A DNA stretch of 64,000 bases from VAZQ01 sp050179645 (GCA_050179645.1 JBFXEX010000003.1:26450-90449); one strand, 5' to 3'. Counted from the stretch's first letter, positions 1 through 9,020 are shown. Made by a program: numbers and translations. Notes: a model not told the origin generated them from the letters alone.

Positions 1-1168
1 GGTCGAGCCCGAGCTCGCGCGCGACGCGATCCATCAATCGCTCCATGGCGAACACCGCCTGCGGCCGTCCGGCGCCGCGCACCACGGTGGTCGGCACCCG
101 GTTGGTGAAGACGACGCTCAATTCGATCTTGTAGGCCGGCACCACGTACGGCCCCGGGAAGGTCGTCGCCGCGATGTAGGGCGCGATGATGCCCCACGGC
201 ACGAAGGCGCCGGTGTCGTGCCACATCTTGCCACGCAGCCCGAGGATCGTGCCGTCGTCGTCGACCGCGATGGCGATGTGCCAGACTTGGTCGCGCTCCT
301 GCGTGGCGCTGAGGAAATGCTCGCGGCGGTCCTCCTGCCACTTCACCGGGCGGTCGAGCTTCATGGCCGCGGCCGGGATCACCGCTTCCTCGGCGTAGAA
401 CGGCGCCTTGGTGCCGAAGCCGCCGCCGACCGCGGGCGCGATGACGCGGATCGACTCGACGTTGCGTTCGAGCATGTCAGCGAGCGTGCCGCGGGCAAGA
501 TGCGGGGTCTGCGTCGCCGACCAGACGGTGAGCTGGTCCGCGCCCGCGTCGTAGTTCGCCAGTACGGCGCGGCCTTCCAGCGTCATGGCGGCGCCGCGAT
601 GCAGAAACAGCTCGTCCTCGAACACGTGCGGCGCATTGGAGAAGGCGGCATCGACGTCGCCGTAGCTCATCGGCACGAACGCCGCGAGGTTGCTGGCGAG
701 GTCGCTGTGGACGCGCGGCGCATTGGGCCTTGCGGCATCACGGCAGTCGCTGACCGAGGGCAGCACGTCGAAATCGACCGCGACCGCAGCGGCGGCGTCC
801 TCGGCGATGTAGCGGTCGTCCGCGATGACGACCGCGATGGTCTGGCCGACGTAGCAAACTTCGTTGCGCGCCAGCGCAAGCTGGGTTCGCGGCGCGGTGA
901 TCGCCGGGTTCGGCACCAGCATCGGAATCTGGCCGTTGGCCATGCGCACCGGCAGGTCGTCGGCGGTGAAGACCGCGTGTACGCCGGGCATCGCGCGGGC
1001 CGCGCTGGCGTCGATCGACCGGATGCGGGCGTGCGGGTGCGGGCTGCGCACAAAGCAGGCTTCGAGCGTGCCGGCGAGCTTGATGTCGTCGACGAAACGG
1101 GCGCTGCCCGTCAGCAGCGCGGCGTCTTCGAGGCGCGCGACGCGGGCGCCGAAATGTTTTGCGCCCAT
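1..1168 (-). CDS. Xanthine dehydrogenase/CO dehydrogenase-type molybdopterin-binding subunit (N-terminal part)
   Basis: About 389 N-terminal codons are present; the gene runs off the left edge. The protein opens MGAKHFGARVARLEDAALL and continues through an a/b-hammerhead domain (roughly residues 20-130) into the molybdopterin-binding domain, where PAVGGGFGTKAPFYAEEAV is typical of CoxL/XdhB proteins. Such subunits carry the molybdenum cofactor that hydroxylates aldehydes, purines or heteroaromatics and need FAD and 2Fe-2S partners, which would lie outside the window. The neighbouring UbiD and ring-cleavage genes make an aromatic substrate plausible, but the substrate cannot be read from the sequence. 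Confidence 0.93.
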   Translation of the reverse strand, partial: MGAKHFGARVARLEDAALLTGSARFVDDIKLAGTLEACFVRSPHPHARIRSIDASAARAMPGVHAVFTADDLPVRMANGQIPMLVPNPAITAPRTQLALARNEVCYVGQTIAVVIADDRYIAEDAAAAVAVDFDVLPSVSDCRDAARPNAPRVHSDLASNLAAFVPMSYGDVDAAFSNAPHVFEDELFLHRGAAMTLEGRAVLANYDAGADQLTVWSATQTPHLARGTLADMLERNVESIRVIAPAVGGGFGTKAPFYAEEAVIPAAAMKLDRPVKWQEDRREHFLSATQERDQVWHIAIAVDDDGTILGLRGKMWHDTGAFVPWGIIAPYIAATTFPGPYVVPAYKIELSVVFTNRVPTTVVRGAGRPQAVFAMERLMDRVARELGLD

Positions 1169-1327
1169 GGCTGGTCCCGGCAGGCGAGGTGACATCAAAC
1201 GATACACGGTGCGCCCCGCATTGCAATCGCGGGGCAAATCGTTTGAGCGCGCTCCGCTCCCTCGGCATTCCAGGGCGGCCAATGCAGGCAAGTTTACGCA
1301 ACCCGCGTAAGCTTGGCTGCGTGGGCC

Positions 1328-1377
1328 GAACCCGGAATCCATTTTTCCCCTATAGTCGGGCACTGGATTCCGGGTTC
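1328..1377. repeat. Intergenic inverted repeat
   Basis: GAACCCGGAATCCA at 1328-1341 is repeated as its exact reverse complement at 1364-1377 around a 22-base loop. The following bases to about 1404 (ending GGAATGACG) resemble the 'CCGGAATGAC' elements that recur between genes in Bradyrhizobium-like genomes. It lies between the divergent molybdopterin subunit and the UbiD gene and ends shortly before the UbiD start. Confidence 0.75.
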
Positions 1378-1420
1378 CGGCCTGTGGCCGGCCCCGGAAT
1401 GACGATAGAGAGAGCCCCGA

Positions 1421-3073
1421 ATGCTCGATACAAACACGCAGGCTAGTCGCACGACAGGCGCGGGCAGCCCGCCGCTCGATTTCCAGCAGCATCTCGCCGC
1501 GCTGGAGGCGCAGGGCCTGCTCGTGCGCATCGATCGGCCGATCGACAAGGACAGCGAGCTTCATCCGCTGGTGCGCTGGCAGTTTCAGGGCGGGCTCGCC
1601 GAGACGCAGCGGCGCGCGTTCCTGTTCACCAATGTCACCGACGCCGCCGGCCGCCGTTACGACATCCCGGTGGTGGCGGGCGCGCTTGCGGCCTCGCCGG
1701 GCATCTACGCGGTCGGCATGGGCCGTCCGGTGGAGGAGATCGAGGCCGCCTGGCTCAACGGGATCGCGCATCCGATCCCGCCGGTTGTCGTCTCGTCGCC
1801 GGCCTGCCAGCAGGTGGTGATCACGGGCGACGATCTGCGTGGGCCGGGCCGGGGGCTCGCGTCGCTGCCGGTGCCGATCTCGACGCCGGGCTTCGACGCC
1901 GCACCGTACCTGACCGCGACGCTCTGCATCACCCGCGATCCCGACACCGGCATCGCCAACATGGGCACCTACCGGGCGCAGCTCAAAGCCACCGACCGGC
2001 TTGGCGTGCGCATGGCGTCGCGCATCGGCGGCGCCGGCGGCTATCTGCATTGGCAAAAGCACAAGAAGCGCGGCACGCCGATGCCGTGCGCGATCGTGAT
2101 CGGCTGCGCGCCGGCGGCGATGTTCACCGGCGGCATGAAGTTGCCGATCGATCTCGACGAGATGGCGGTGGCGGGCGGGCTCGCCGGCGAGCCGATCCGC
2201 GTCGCCAGGGCCGCGACCGTCGACCTGCTGGTGCCGGCCGACGCCGAGATCGTGATCGAGGGGCTGATCGATCCCGACCTGCTCGAGCCCGAGGGGCCGT
2301 TCGGCGAGAGCCACGGTCACGTCGCGCTCGAAGACTTCAACATGTCGATGCAGGTGACGGCGATCACCCACAAGCGCTCGCCGATCTTCGTCTCGATCGT
2401 CAGCCAGGTGACGCCGAGCGAGTCGAGCGTGCTCAAGAAGGTGGCGATGGAGCCGCTGTTCCTGACGCACCTGCGCGACCATCTCGGCATCAAGGGCGTG
2501 CGGCACGTCACCCTGCACGAGCCGCTGTCCAATCTTCGCAAGGTGATCTTCGTGCAGTACGCACACGGCACGCCGCGCACCGAGGTCTGGCGCGGCCTGC
2601 AGGGTGCGTCCTCGCTGCTCGCCGACTGCGGCAAGATCTGCATCGCGGTGAGCGAGGACATCGACCCGAAGAATGCCGACGCGGTGTTCTGGTCGCTCGC
2701 CTACCGCGCCAACCCGGTCGAGGATGCGTTCATTGCGCCGCACCGCTCGGCCGGGCACGGCCCGAAGTCGGGGCCGCGGCACGAGGAATCGTCACTGCTC
2801 ATCGACGCCACGCTTAAGCACACGGCGCCACCGCTCGCATTGCCGAAGCGCGACTACATGGAGCGGGCGCGCGCGATCTGGGAGGATCTGCAGCTGCCGC
2901 CGCTCACGCCGCAGCCGCCGTGGCACGGCTATTCGCTGGGCGACTGGGCGGAGCGCTGGGACGTCTATGCGGAGCGCGCGGTTGCGGGCTGCTGGGAGGA
3001 GAGTGGTGCCGAGACATTCGTCCGCCGCCGCGGCGGCCTCACGCCGGAAACGCCGGTCAGAGAGGTGGAGTGA
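1421..3073 (+). CDS. UbiD-family (de)carboxylase
   Basis: The 550-residue product covers the UbiD family end to end. UbiD enzymes use prenylated FMN to decarboxylate or carboxylate aromatic and unsaturated acids in the cytoplasm. Family signatures include ANMGTYRAQ in the cofactor region, EPEGPFGESHGH carrying the acidic residues, and VSQVTPSESSVLKK. No UbiX-type prenyltransferase for making prenyl-FMN is in the window. The ATG at 1421 follows GAGAGAG. Its position beside a molybdenum hydroxylase and LigA/LigB-like genes suggests an aromatic acid substrate rather than ubiquinone synthesis, but that is inference. Confidence 0.93.
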   Translation: MLDTNTQASRTTGAGSPPLDFQQHLAALEAQGLLVRIDRPIDKDSELHPLVRWQFQGGLAETQRRAFLFTNVTDAAGRRYDIPVVAGALAASPGIYAVGMGRPVEEIEAAWLNGIAHPIPPVVVSSPACQQVVITGDDLRGPGRGLASLPVPISTPGFDAAPYLTATLCITRDPDTGIANMGTYRAQLKATDRLGVRMASRIGGAGGYLHWQKHKKRGTPMPCAIVIGCAPAAMFTGGMKLPIDLDEMAVAGGLAGEPIRVARAATVDLLVPADAEIVIEGLIDPDLLEPEGPFGESHGHVALEDFNMSMQVTAITHKRSPIFVSIVSQVTPSESSVLKKVAMEPLFLTHLRDHLGIKGVRHVTLHEPLSNLRKVIFVQYAHGTPRTEVWRGLQGASSLLADCGKICIAVSEDIDPKNADAVFWSLAYRANPVEDAFIAPHRSAGHGPKSGPRHEESSLLIDATLKHTAPPLALPKRDYMERARAIWEDLQLPPLTPQPPWHGYSLGDWAERWDVYAERAVAGCWEESGAETFVRRRGGLTPETPVREVE

Positions 3074-3120
3074 CAGTAAGGGTAACGAGAGGAGCCTCAG
3101 TATCGCGCCGGGCTCAGTGT

Positions 3121-3150
3121 GCTCCTCCCCCCCCCCCAAGGGGGGAGGGG
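3121..3150. repeat. C-run/G-run hairpin between convergent genes
   Basis: A run of 11 C (3127-3137) followed by AAG and a G-rich stretch can fold into a very GC-rich hairpin between the ends of the UbiD gene and the convergent helicase gene. No U-tract follows, so a terminator role is only possible. Confidence 0.4.
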
Positions 3151-3208
3151 ACGATGTGGCTCGGTCCTAACAGTTCTGTCGGGAGGGATACGCGGCGAAG
3201 GGAGGTCC

Positions 3209-4318
3209 CTAAACCACCACGGTGAGTTGCTTGGCGGCGCGAGTAATGCCGGTATAGAGCCAGCGGTCGCGGCTGTCGGGAAATGCGAACGACTCGTCGA
3301 ACAACACCACGTCGTCCCATTGCGAGCCCTGCGCCTTGTGGACGGTCATCACGTAGCCGTAGTCGAACTCGTCGTAGGGCTTGCGCTGCGGCCATTCGAA
3401 CTGCTCGATGCCGCCGGTGAAGCATTCCGAGCGCACCGACACCTTGACGCCGCGGCTGCCCAGGTTCTCGTCCGGCTTGAGTTGCAGCTTGAGAATTGAG
3501 CGGCGTGTGCCCGGCCGCTCCTTCACCAGCCAGAGCCCGCCGTTGAACAAGCCCTTGCGGCGGTTGTTGCGCAGGCAGACCAGCTTGTCGCCCGCCATCG
3601 GCAGCGGCTCGGCGAAACCGCGGTGCTCACGCATGCGCATGTTGTACTTGCGGCGGGTGGCGTTGCGCCCGACCAGCACCTGGTCGGCGTCGATCACGCG
3701 CTGCGGATCGAGATTTTCGCGCCGCACCACCTGGGTCTCGCCGTACAGACCTTCGTCGAGGCGGTTGCCGGCGCGCACGTCCATGGAGAGCCGCACGATC
3801 GGATCGTCCTGCGCCTGCCGGTGCACCTCGGTCAGCATCACGTCGGGCTGGGCATCCGTGAAGTAGCCGCCGCCCTGGATCGGCGGCAGTTGCGCCGGGT
3901 CGCCGAGCACCAGCACCGGCACGCCGAACGACATCAGGTCGCGGCCGAGTTCCGGATCGACCATCGAACATTCGTCGATCACGATCAGCTTGGCCTTCGA
4001 GGCCGGAGCGTCGTCCCACAGGTCGAAGCTCGGTACCTCCTCGCCGCTTTCGCGCGCCTTGTAGATCAGGCTGTGGATGGTCGACGCGCTGTTGCAGCCT
4101 TTCCTTCGCATCACCAGCGCGGCCTTGCCGGTGAAGGCGGCGAACAGCACCTTGCCGTCGACGCCCTCGGCGATGTGCTTGGCGAGCGTGGTCTTGCCGG
4201 TGCCCGCATAGCCGAACAGGCGGAAGATCGACGGCGTGCCGTTCCGGCCGGGCTTGGCGGCGAGCCAGTCGGCAACTGACTTGAGAGCGTTGTCCTGATG
4301 CGGCGTGAAGACTGGCAT
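3209..4318 (-). CDS. RecD-like ATP-dependent DNA helicase (SF1B)
   Basis: The 369-residue protein begins MPVFTPHQDNAL; an upstream ATG is less likely because homologous sequence starts here. Walker A is GYAGTGKTT (residues 36-44), Walker B is VIDECSM (113-119), motif III is GDPAQLPP (139-146), and the C-terminal UvrD-like segment has MTVHKAQGSQWDDVV followed by YTGITRAAKQL. This order is that of RecD/Dda-type 5'-3' helicases, although the protein is about half the length of RecD2. No RecB or RecC is nearby, so it is probably a stand-alone helicase in repair or replication. It is convergent with the UbiD gene. Confidence 0.88.
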   Translation of the reverse strand: MPVFTPHQDNALKSVADWLAAKPGRNGTPSIFRLFGYAGTGKTTLAKHIAEGVDGKVLFAAFTGKAALVMRRKGCNSASTIHSLIYKARESGEEVPSFDLWDDAPASKAKLIVIDECSMVDPELGRDLMSFGVPVLVLGDPAQLPPIQGGGYFTDAQPDVMLTEVHRQAQDDPIVRLSMDVRAGNRLDEGLYGETQVVRRENLDPQRVIDADQVLVGRNATRRKYNMRMREHRGFAEPLPMAGDKLVCLRNNRRKGLFNGGLWLVKERPGTRRSILKLQLKPDENLGSRGVKVSVRSECFTGGIEQFEWPQRKPYDEFDYGYVMTVHKAQGSQWDDVVLFDESFAFPDSRDRWLYTGITRAAKQLTVVV

Positions 4319-4415
4319 TTGCGGCGGTCGCCCTGCGGTCCGATTAGAACATATAGGGAACAAAAGTCAATCTGGCGCGTATCAGTTTGGAATTTTCGCT
4401 CACGATGCGGATGTC

Positions 4416-4976
4416 TCAGCCGTCGCCGATCGAACGAATGACCCGCGCCGGATTTCCTCCCACAAGAGCATTCGGGGGAACGTCCTTGGTGACGACCGAC
4501 CCCGCGGCCACAACCGAGTTTTCTCCAATCGTCACACCGCCGACGACCGTTGCGCCGGCTGCGACCCAGACGTTTCGTTCAATCACGATGGGATTTCCGA
4601 TTGTGACGGCGCGGCGCTGCGAAGGCTCAAGGGGATGGCCCGACGTGATGATGTTGACGTTCGGTCCGATAATCACATCGTCCGCGATATCGAGGCCGCC
4701 AAGGTCGTAGAACGTGCAGTTCTGATTGACGAAGACATTGCGTCCCACCCGGATCTCGTCCCCGCCGGTAGTGTAGAACGGCGGAATGAGCAAGAAATTC
4801 TCGTCCACCTTTTGGCCGATGAGTTCGCTGAACACGGTCCGGATTTCTTCCGCGTCGTTGAACGTCAAACGGTTTAGTCTGGCAGTGATTGCCATCGCCC
4901 GTCTGGTATTCGCGACCATGGCCGCCGATTCCGGCGTCCTCCGGTGAACGATCTTGATACCGTCTTTAATTCGCAT
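4416..4976 (-). CDS. Sugar O-acetyltransferase, left-handed beta-helix (Maa/NodL/LacA type)
   Basis: The 186-residue product has the alpha-helical N-terminal cap of the maltose/galactoside acetyltransferases, then hexapeptide repeats (for example IADDVIIGPNVNI and IGENSVVAAGSVV) and the family ending VPPNALVGGNPARVI. TSGHPLEPSQR supplies the catalytic His. These trimeric enzymes move acetyl groups from acetyl-CoA to a sugar hydroxyl. The acceptor sugar cannot be predicted. It stands alone between the helicase and the ring-cleavage genes. Confidence 0.9.
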   Translation of the reverse strand: MRIKDGIKIVHRRTPESAAMVANTRRAMAITARLNRLTFNDAEEIRTVFSELIGQKVDENFLLIPPFYTTGGDEIRVGRNVFVNQNCTFYDLGGLDIADDVIIGPNVNIITSGHPLEPSQRRAVTIGNPIVIERNVWVAAGATVVGGVTIGENSVVAAGSVVTKDVPPNALVGGNPARVIRSIGDG

Positions 4977-5172
4977 TCATCCTCGGCCCAACTGAGCGCG
5001 TGTTCCGGCGCGTGAGGCGGCACCGCGAATCGTTAGTGTAACTGCAATGCGGAAGGGCCGGAATCCACCGATCCGAAAATTCAAACTGAACCACTGCCCA
5101 ATCTGCCGGCGGCTCCACGCTCGCCAGAGACTCGCCGGGAGGATTTGGTAGGCGGTCGGGTGCGCGGGCAGT

Positions 5173-5997
5173 CTACGCAGCGAGCGCGGGCGTGAAATTC
5201 ATCAGACCGACGCCGGTAGCCCAGGGCTGCACCGCCTCGTAGGCCACGACTTCTCCCTTGCGGCCGCCGAGCGCGCCGACGAGCGCGACCCAGCTCAGCA
5301 GCTCGAACGCGCCTGCGCCCGCCTTGGCGAATTCGGCGCGGCTATAGCGGCTGAGCCGCTCGCCGTCGCCGTCGACCATGGCGGCAAGGAAATGGCGGTC
5401 GAACTCGGTGTCGATGATGCCGTGGTTCTTCTCGCCCGGATCGTGCGACAGGCCGCCGGTCGCGATCAGGCCGATCCGCTTCTGCGACTTTGCCGCGACT
5501 TCGCCGATGACGCGGCCGAGTTCGAAGCACCGCCGTGCGGCCGGCTGCGGCGAAGCAAGCGTGTTGAAGATGACCGGAACGACCGGGCGGTCCATGCGCG
5601 GCGCGATGAAGTGGAGCGGCACCATCGTGCCGTGATCGAACTCAAGCTCATGCGCGAAGCTCGGCTCGAAGCCGCTGTCGTACGCCGCCGCGATCAACTC
5701 GCCCGCGAGTTCAGGGTCGCCTTTGACAGTCTGCCGCTCGATCTTGAGCCACGGCTCGATCGGGCCGCTGTAGTGCTCGGCCTTGCCGATACAGAAAGCG
5801 CCGATGTGGTCGAGGAAGAAGTTCGCCCAGTGCTCGGAGGTGAGCACGATCAGCGTCTCGGTGCCGCTGGCGTCGAGTTCCTGCCGCAGTTTCTCGAAGC
5901 CGGCAAAGACCCGGTCCTTCTGGTCGACGGGAGCGGCTTCCGCCCAGGCGGTCATGCCGGGCACGTGGCTGGCGGCGCAGGCAAACGTGATCGGCAT
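5173..5997 (-). CDS. Class III extradiol ring-cleavage dioxygenase, LigB-like catalytic subunit
   Basis: The 274-residue product begins MPITFACAASHVPGM, preceded by a GGAGAA ribosome-binding site inside the end of the upstream gene. It has the LigB fold with candidate iron ligands in ASHVPG and SEHWANFF and the downstream histidines of HELEFDHGT and SHDPGEKNHG. The family opens catechol-type rings (protocatechuate 4,5-dioxygenase and relatives) with Fe(II) and O2. It follows the small LigA-like gene with two bases between, so the two are surely co-translated. The substrate could be protocatechuate, gallate or a related diphenol. A pobA gene some 32 kb away would supply protocatechuate. Confidence 0.88.
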   Translation of the reverse strand: MPITFACAASHVPGMTAWAEAAPVDQKDRVFAGFEKLRQELDASGTETLIVLTSEHWANFFLDHIGAFCIGKAEHYSGPIEPWLKIERQTVKGDPELAGELIAAAYDSGFEPSFAHELEFDHGTMVPLHFIAPRMDRPVVPVIFNTLASPQPAARRCFELGRVIGEVAAKSQKRIGLIATGGLSHDPGEKNHGIIDTEFDRHFLAAMVDGDGERLSRYSRAEFAKAGAGAFELLSWVALVGALGGRKGEVVAYEAVQPWATGVGLMNFTPALAA

Positions 5998-5999
5998 TG

Positions 6000-6251
6000 C
6001 TATTCTCCTCGGAGAGCCTTGATGTATTCCGGGTCGGACATCTTGTGCATGATCGTAAAGGGCCGCAGCAGCAGGCCGTGTACGCCCAACGCGTAGAGCG
6101 TCCGCACGTCGAAGTTCACCAGTGCCTCGCGTTCCGCAGGCGTCAGGTCGTAGCCCTCGGCGAACTTCGCGGGCGACTGGAAATAGGCCTCGCGGCAGTT
6201 GGGCTTGCGGTTCACGTCGCGGATCAGTTTCTGCAGGACATAGGCGCTCAT
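6000..6251 (-). CDS. LigA-like small subunit of extradiol dioxygenase
   Basis: This 83-residue protein (MSAYVLQKLIRDVNRKP...) matches the helical LigA subunit, with DLTPAEREALVNFDVRTLYALGVHG as the best-conserved part (residues about 38-62). LigA lacks catalytic residues and caps the active site of LigB. The internal ATG at 6251 is chosen over an upstream one because the extra 30 residues look non-homologous and would overlap the divergent gene's promoter. It forms a two-gene unit with the LigB-like gene. Confidence 0.85.
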   Translation of the reverse strand: MSAYVLQKLIRDVNRKPNCREAYFQSPAKFAEGYDLTPAEREALVNFDVRTLYALGVHGLLLRPFTIMHKMSDPEYIKALRGE

Positions 6252-6352
6252 GGTGATTCCGGAGCTCGCGATTTGCCGCATTCTGGCGTCGCGATGCACC
6301 TCCTTCAAGTGCGCCGCGGTGTCTATATGATGGCGGCGCACAGGAGGCGACC

Positions 6353-6559
6353 ATGGACGAAGACGTGTTCAACGCCAGCATCCGGAAATTTCTCAAGACG
6401 CTCGGCGTCAGCGCCCAGCGCGAGATCGAGAAGGCGGTACGTCAGGCCGTGGCCGACGGCAAACTTAAGGGCAACGAAACCTTTCCCGCCAAGGCGGTGA
6501 TCACGCTCGGCGGCCTCAATTTCGCGCACGAGATCAGTGGCGAGATTGAGCTGGGCTAA
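6353..6559 (+). CDS. DUF6494 family small protein
   Basis: A 68-residue acidic protein that starts MDEDVFNASIRKFLKTLGV and ends ISGEIELG. The whole length resembles the DUF6494 family, short proteins common in alphaproteobacteria and of unknown function. There is no signal peptide or membrane segment. A GGAGGCGACC element precedes the ATG. It is divergent from the LigA/LigB pair, with about 100 bases between them. Confidence 0.75.
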   Translation: MDEDVFNASIRKFLKTLGVSAQREIEKAVRQAVADGKLKGNETFPAKAVITLGGLNFAHEISGEIELG

Positions 6560-6617
6560 GGTGCCGGTGGCTCGCTGCGGTCCGAGGCGGCTTCATCCAA
6601 CGGCAGCAAATTATCTC

Positions 6618-6743
6618 CGTCATGCCCGCGCTTGTCGCGGGCATCCACGTCTTGTTTTGCGCAACGGCTTCAAAGACGTGGATGGCCGGGACATAGGCGG
6701 AGCAAAGCGACGCCGTCCTTCGGACGGCTATGCCCGGCCATGA
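6618..6743. repeat. Long intergenic palindromic repeat (CGTCATGCCCG... type)
   Basis: The element starts CGTCATGCCCGCG and ends CCCGGCCATGACG, forming a roughly 126-base imperfect inverted repeat with inner arms ATCCACGTCTT and AAGACGTGGAT. This 'CGTCATGCCCG...CCGGCCATGACG' layout is a widespread extragenic element in Bradyrhizobium/Rhodopseudomonas-like genomes. It lies between convergent genes. Confidence 0.8.
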
Positions 6744-6781
6744 CGGTGCAGTGAGTTTCCCGGTCCGACCGGCGGCCGCGG

Positions 6782-7759
6782 TCAGTCGACAATCACGCCG
6801 CTGGCCTTGATCGGACCCGCCCACTTGGCGATCTCTTCCTTCAGGAACTGGCCGAGGTACTCGGGCGTCGCCCGGTCGTTCGACACGATCATGGCGCCGA
6901 GCTGGCCCAGCCGGTCACGCACCGCCGGCGTGTTCATCGCCTGGACCACGGCGCCGTTGAGCTTCTTCACGACCTCGGCGGGTGCGTTCTTCGGCAGAAA
7001 GACCGCGTTCCAGGTATAGGCTTCAAGTTTCGGGGTGCCTTGCTCGATCCCGGTCGGCACGTTCGGCAGCGCGGGCGAGCGCTCCTTGGTCATGATGGCG
7101 ATCGCCTTCACGGTGCCGCCGTCGACCTGCGGCTTCGCCGTGCTGATGACTTCGCACATGTAGTCGATGCGTCCGCCCTGCAGATCCTGCATCGCCGGAC
7201 CGGTGCCGCGGTAAGGCACATGCGTGATGTCGACACCGATCAGATAGTTGAGCAGCACGCAGCCGAGATGTGTGGCCGAGCCCGCGCCCGCCGAGCCGTA
7301 CTGCATTTTGGCTTGGTTCGCCTTGGCGTAGGCGATGAATTCCTTGAGGTTGTTGACCGGCAAATTCTTGCGGGTGATGAGGACGATCGGAACCTCGGCA
7401 ATCAGCGCGACCGGGGTGAAATCGGTGACCGAGTTGTAGAGCGGCTTCTTGTACATGGTCTGGCTCTGCGCCTGCGTGCCGACCGTTCCGACGCCGAAGG
7501 TGTAGCCGTCCGCCGACGCATCGGCCACGCGCTTCATGCCGGTCATGCCACCGGCGCCGCCGATGTTCTCGACGATCACCTGCTGGCCCAAGGCTTCGCT
7601 CATGCGCTGCGCCACGACCCGGCCGAGCACGTCGGTCGGCCCACCGGCCGCGAACGGAATGATCATCGTTACCGGCCGGGTCGGATAGTTCTGCGCCAGC
7701 GCGACGCCGGTCGCAGCCACGACCAGACCCAAAGCGATCGCCGAAACTCTCTTGAGCAT
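6782..7759 (-). CDS. Tripartite tricarboxylate transporter substrate-binding protein (Bug family)
   Basis: The 325-residue product starts MLKRVSAIALGLVVAATGVA after a clear GGAGG Shine-Dalgarno, giving an exported protein with cleavage near ALAQ. Mature hallmarks are YPTRPVTMIIPFAAGG, the GGAGGMTG loop and HVPYRGTGPAMQDLQGG. Bug proteins bind carboxylates or other small acids in the periplasm and hand them to TctA/TctB. No TctAB pair is adjacent, which is usual for orphan Bug paralogues. The aromatic-acid genes nearby suggest an aromatic or dicarboxylic ligand, as inference only. Confidence 0.92.
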   Translation of the reverse strand: MLKRVSAIALGLVVAATGVALAQNYPTRPVTMIIPFAAGGPTDVLGRVVAQRMSEALGQQVIVENIGGAGGMTGMKRVADASADGYTFGVGTVGTQAQSQTMYKKPLYNSVTDFTPVALIAEVPIVLITRKNLPVNNLKEFIAYAKANQAKMQYGSAGAGSATHLGCVLLNYLIGVDITHVPYRGTGPAMQDLQGGRIDYMCEVISTAKPQVDGGTVKAIAIMTKERSPALPNVPTGIEQGTPKLEAYTWNAVFLPKNAPAEVVKKLNGAVVQAMNTPAVRDRLGQLGAMIVSNDRATPEYLGQFLKEEIAKWAGPIKASGVIVD

Positions 7760-7903
7760 TTTAATCCTCCACATTTGGCGGCACCCTTACGCTACTCGCA
7801 ACGCCGGTCAAGGCACGCGATGACGCGGCATTCTCCGGTTACTTGTGGCGAACCATGCGGACGCGTAAGACCGTCGGCAGGTCATCGAGGACATGCGCGT
7901 TCC

Positions 7904-8719
7904 ATGAGTGGACAGCTCACCATCCGGGTCGCCATCGCCGGTCTTGGTTCGATCGGGCGGGTGCTGGCACGTCACCTAGCGGATGGAATGCCGGGGCTGA
8001 CGCTTGCCTGCGCGGCGGTCGGCGACCGTTCCAAGGCGCAGGACTGGCTCGATTCCGAGCGCATCGTCTGTCCGCTGGTTGAGCTTCAGGAGTTCCCTGT
8101 TCACGCCGATCTTGCGGTGGAATGCGCGCCGAGCGCGATGATCGAAGGCATCTGCCGGCCGATGCTGGAGGCCGGCAAGCGTGTCATGGTGCTGTCCGCC
8201 GGAGCGCTCCTGCCGCGCCCGGAACTCGTCGACCTGGCGAAGGCGCACGGCGGCCAGATCATCGTGCCCACCGGCGCACTGCTTGGTCTCGATGCGGTGA
8301 CTGCGGCGGCCGAGGGGGTCATCCACTCGGTCCGAATGGTGACGCGAAAGCCGCCGCGCGGGCTCGCCGGCGCGCCCTACCTGGTGCAACACGGGATTTC
8401 GGTCGAGGGGCTCAATGAGCCGAAGCGGGTGTTTGCCGGCACGGCCCGTGACGGAGCGGCGGGGTTCCCCGCCAACGTCAATGTGGCGGCGGCACTCTCG
8501 CTGGCCGGGATCGGTCCGGACCGGACCCTGATGGAGATATGGGCCGACCCGGCGGTCGAACGTAACTGCCACAATATCGAGGTCGACAGCGATTCCGCCC
8601 GGTTTTCCCTTGCGATCGAGAATATCCCCTCCGAGAACCCCAAAACTGGGCGGATCACCGCCCTGTCCGTGCTGGCAGCCCTCCGGAAGCTGAGCGCGCC
8701 CCTGCGGGTTGGAACCTAG
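7904..8719 (+). CDS. nadX: Aspartate dehydrogenase (NadX-like)
   Basis: The 271-residue protein begins MSGQLTIRVAIAGLGSIGR, whose GLGSIG is the N-terminal NAD(P)-binding glycine motif. The middle has VPTGALLGLDAVTAAAEG and MVTRKPPRGL, and the C-terminal domain has FPANVNVAAALSLAGIGPD, all typical of the L-aspartate dehydrogenase family (EC 1.4.1.21). The reaction interconverts aspartate and iminoaspartate/oxaloacetate and can feed NAD synthesis. nadA and nadC are not in the window. Being back to back with a Bug binding-protein gene resembles catabolic settings where NadX-like proteins act on organic amino acids. The ATG at 7904 is the start that fits the fold. Confidence 0.82.
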   Translation: MSGQLTIRVAIAGLGSIGRVLARHLADGMPGLTLACAAVGDRSKAQDWLDSERIVCPLVELQEFPVHADLAVECAPSAMIEGICRPMLEAGKRVMVLSAGALLPRPELVDLAKAHGGQIIVPTGALLGLDAVTAAAEGVIHSVRMVTRKPPRGLAGAPYLVQHGISVEGLNEPKRVFAGTARDGAAGFPANVNVAAALSLAGIGPDRTLMEIWADPAVERNCHNIEVDSDSARFSLAIENIPSENPKTGRITALSVLAALRKLSAPLRVGT

Positions 8720-9020
8720 GTTAACAAGATTTTTCTTTTCAGGCGCCTGGAGCCCTCGAAGATGCCGTCAGGAGCGGTCTGGTGATATGCTACCGGGAGC
8801 TTGCCGGAATGGCTCAAAAGCTGTTTATCCTATTGATTTTTATTCAATAAATGGTCGACATGGCGGGCCGCCGCCGACACCCGGAAAGGCCGCCGATCCG
8901 GGGCCCGATGGTATCGCCCTTCGCGAAATGGCACAGTTTCTGTTTGTCATCTGTGTGGCGGAACCGTGAACCCGACTGCCACGCCCCGCGACTAACCCAC
9001 GAGTCGACCGTCCAAATCCG
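8720..9020. other. Intergenic region upstream of the ECF sigma gene
   Basis: No convincing gene is visible in these 301 bases. An AT-richer patch lies around 8815-8855. A GGAACC at 8960-8965 resembles an ECF -35 element, but I find no matching -10. Confidence 0.5.

Noticed and set aside
7040..7903. Long open frame in front of the aspartate dehydrogenase
   Set aside because: It is the antisense of the Bug binding-protein gene; the dehydrogenase fold begins at 7904.
8960..8990. GGAACC as an autoregulatory ECF promoter
   Set aside because: The -35 element resembles known ECF promoters, but no matching -10 lies 16-17 bases downstream.
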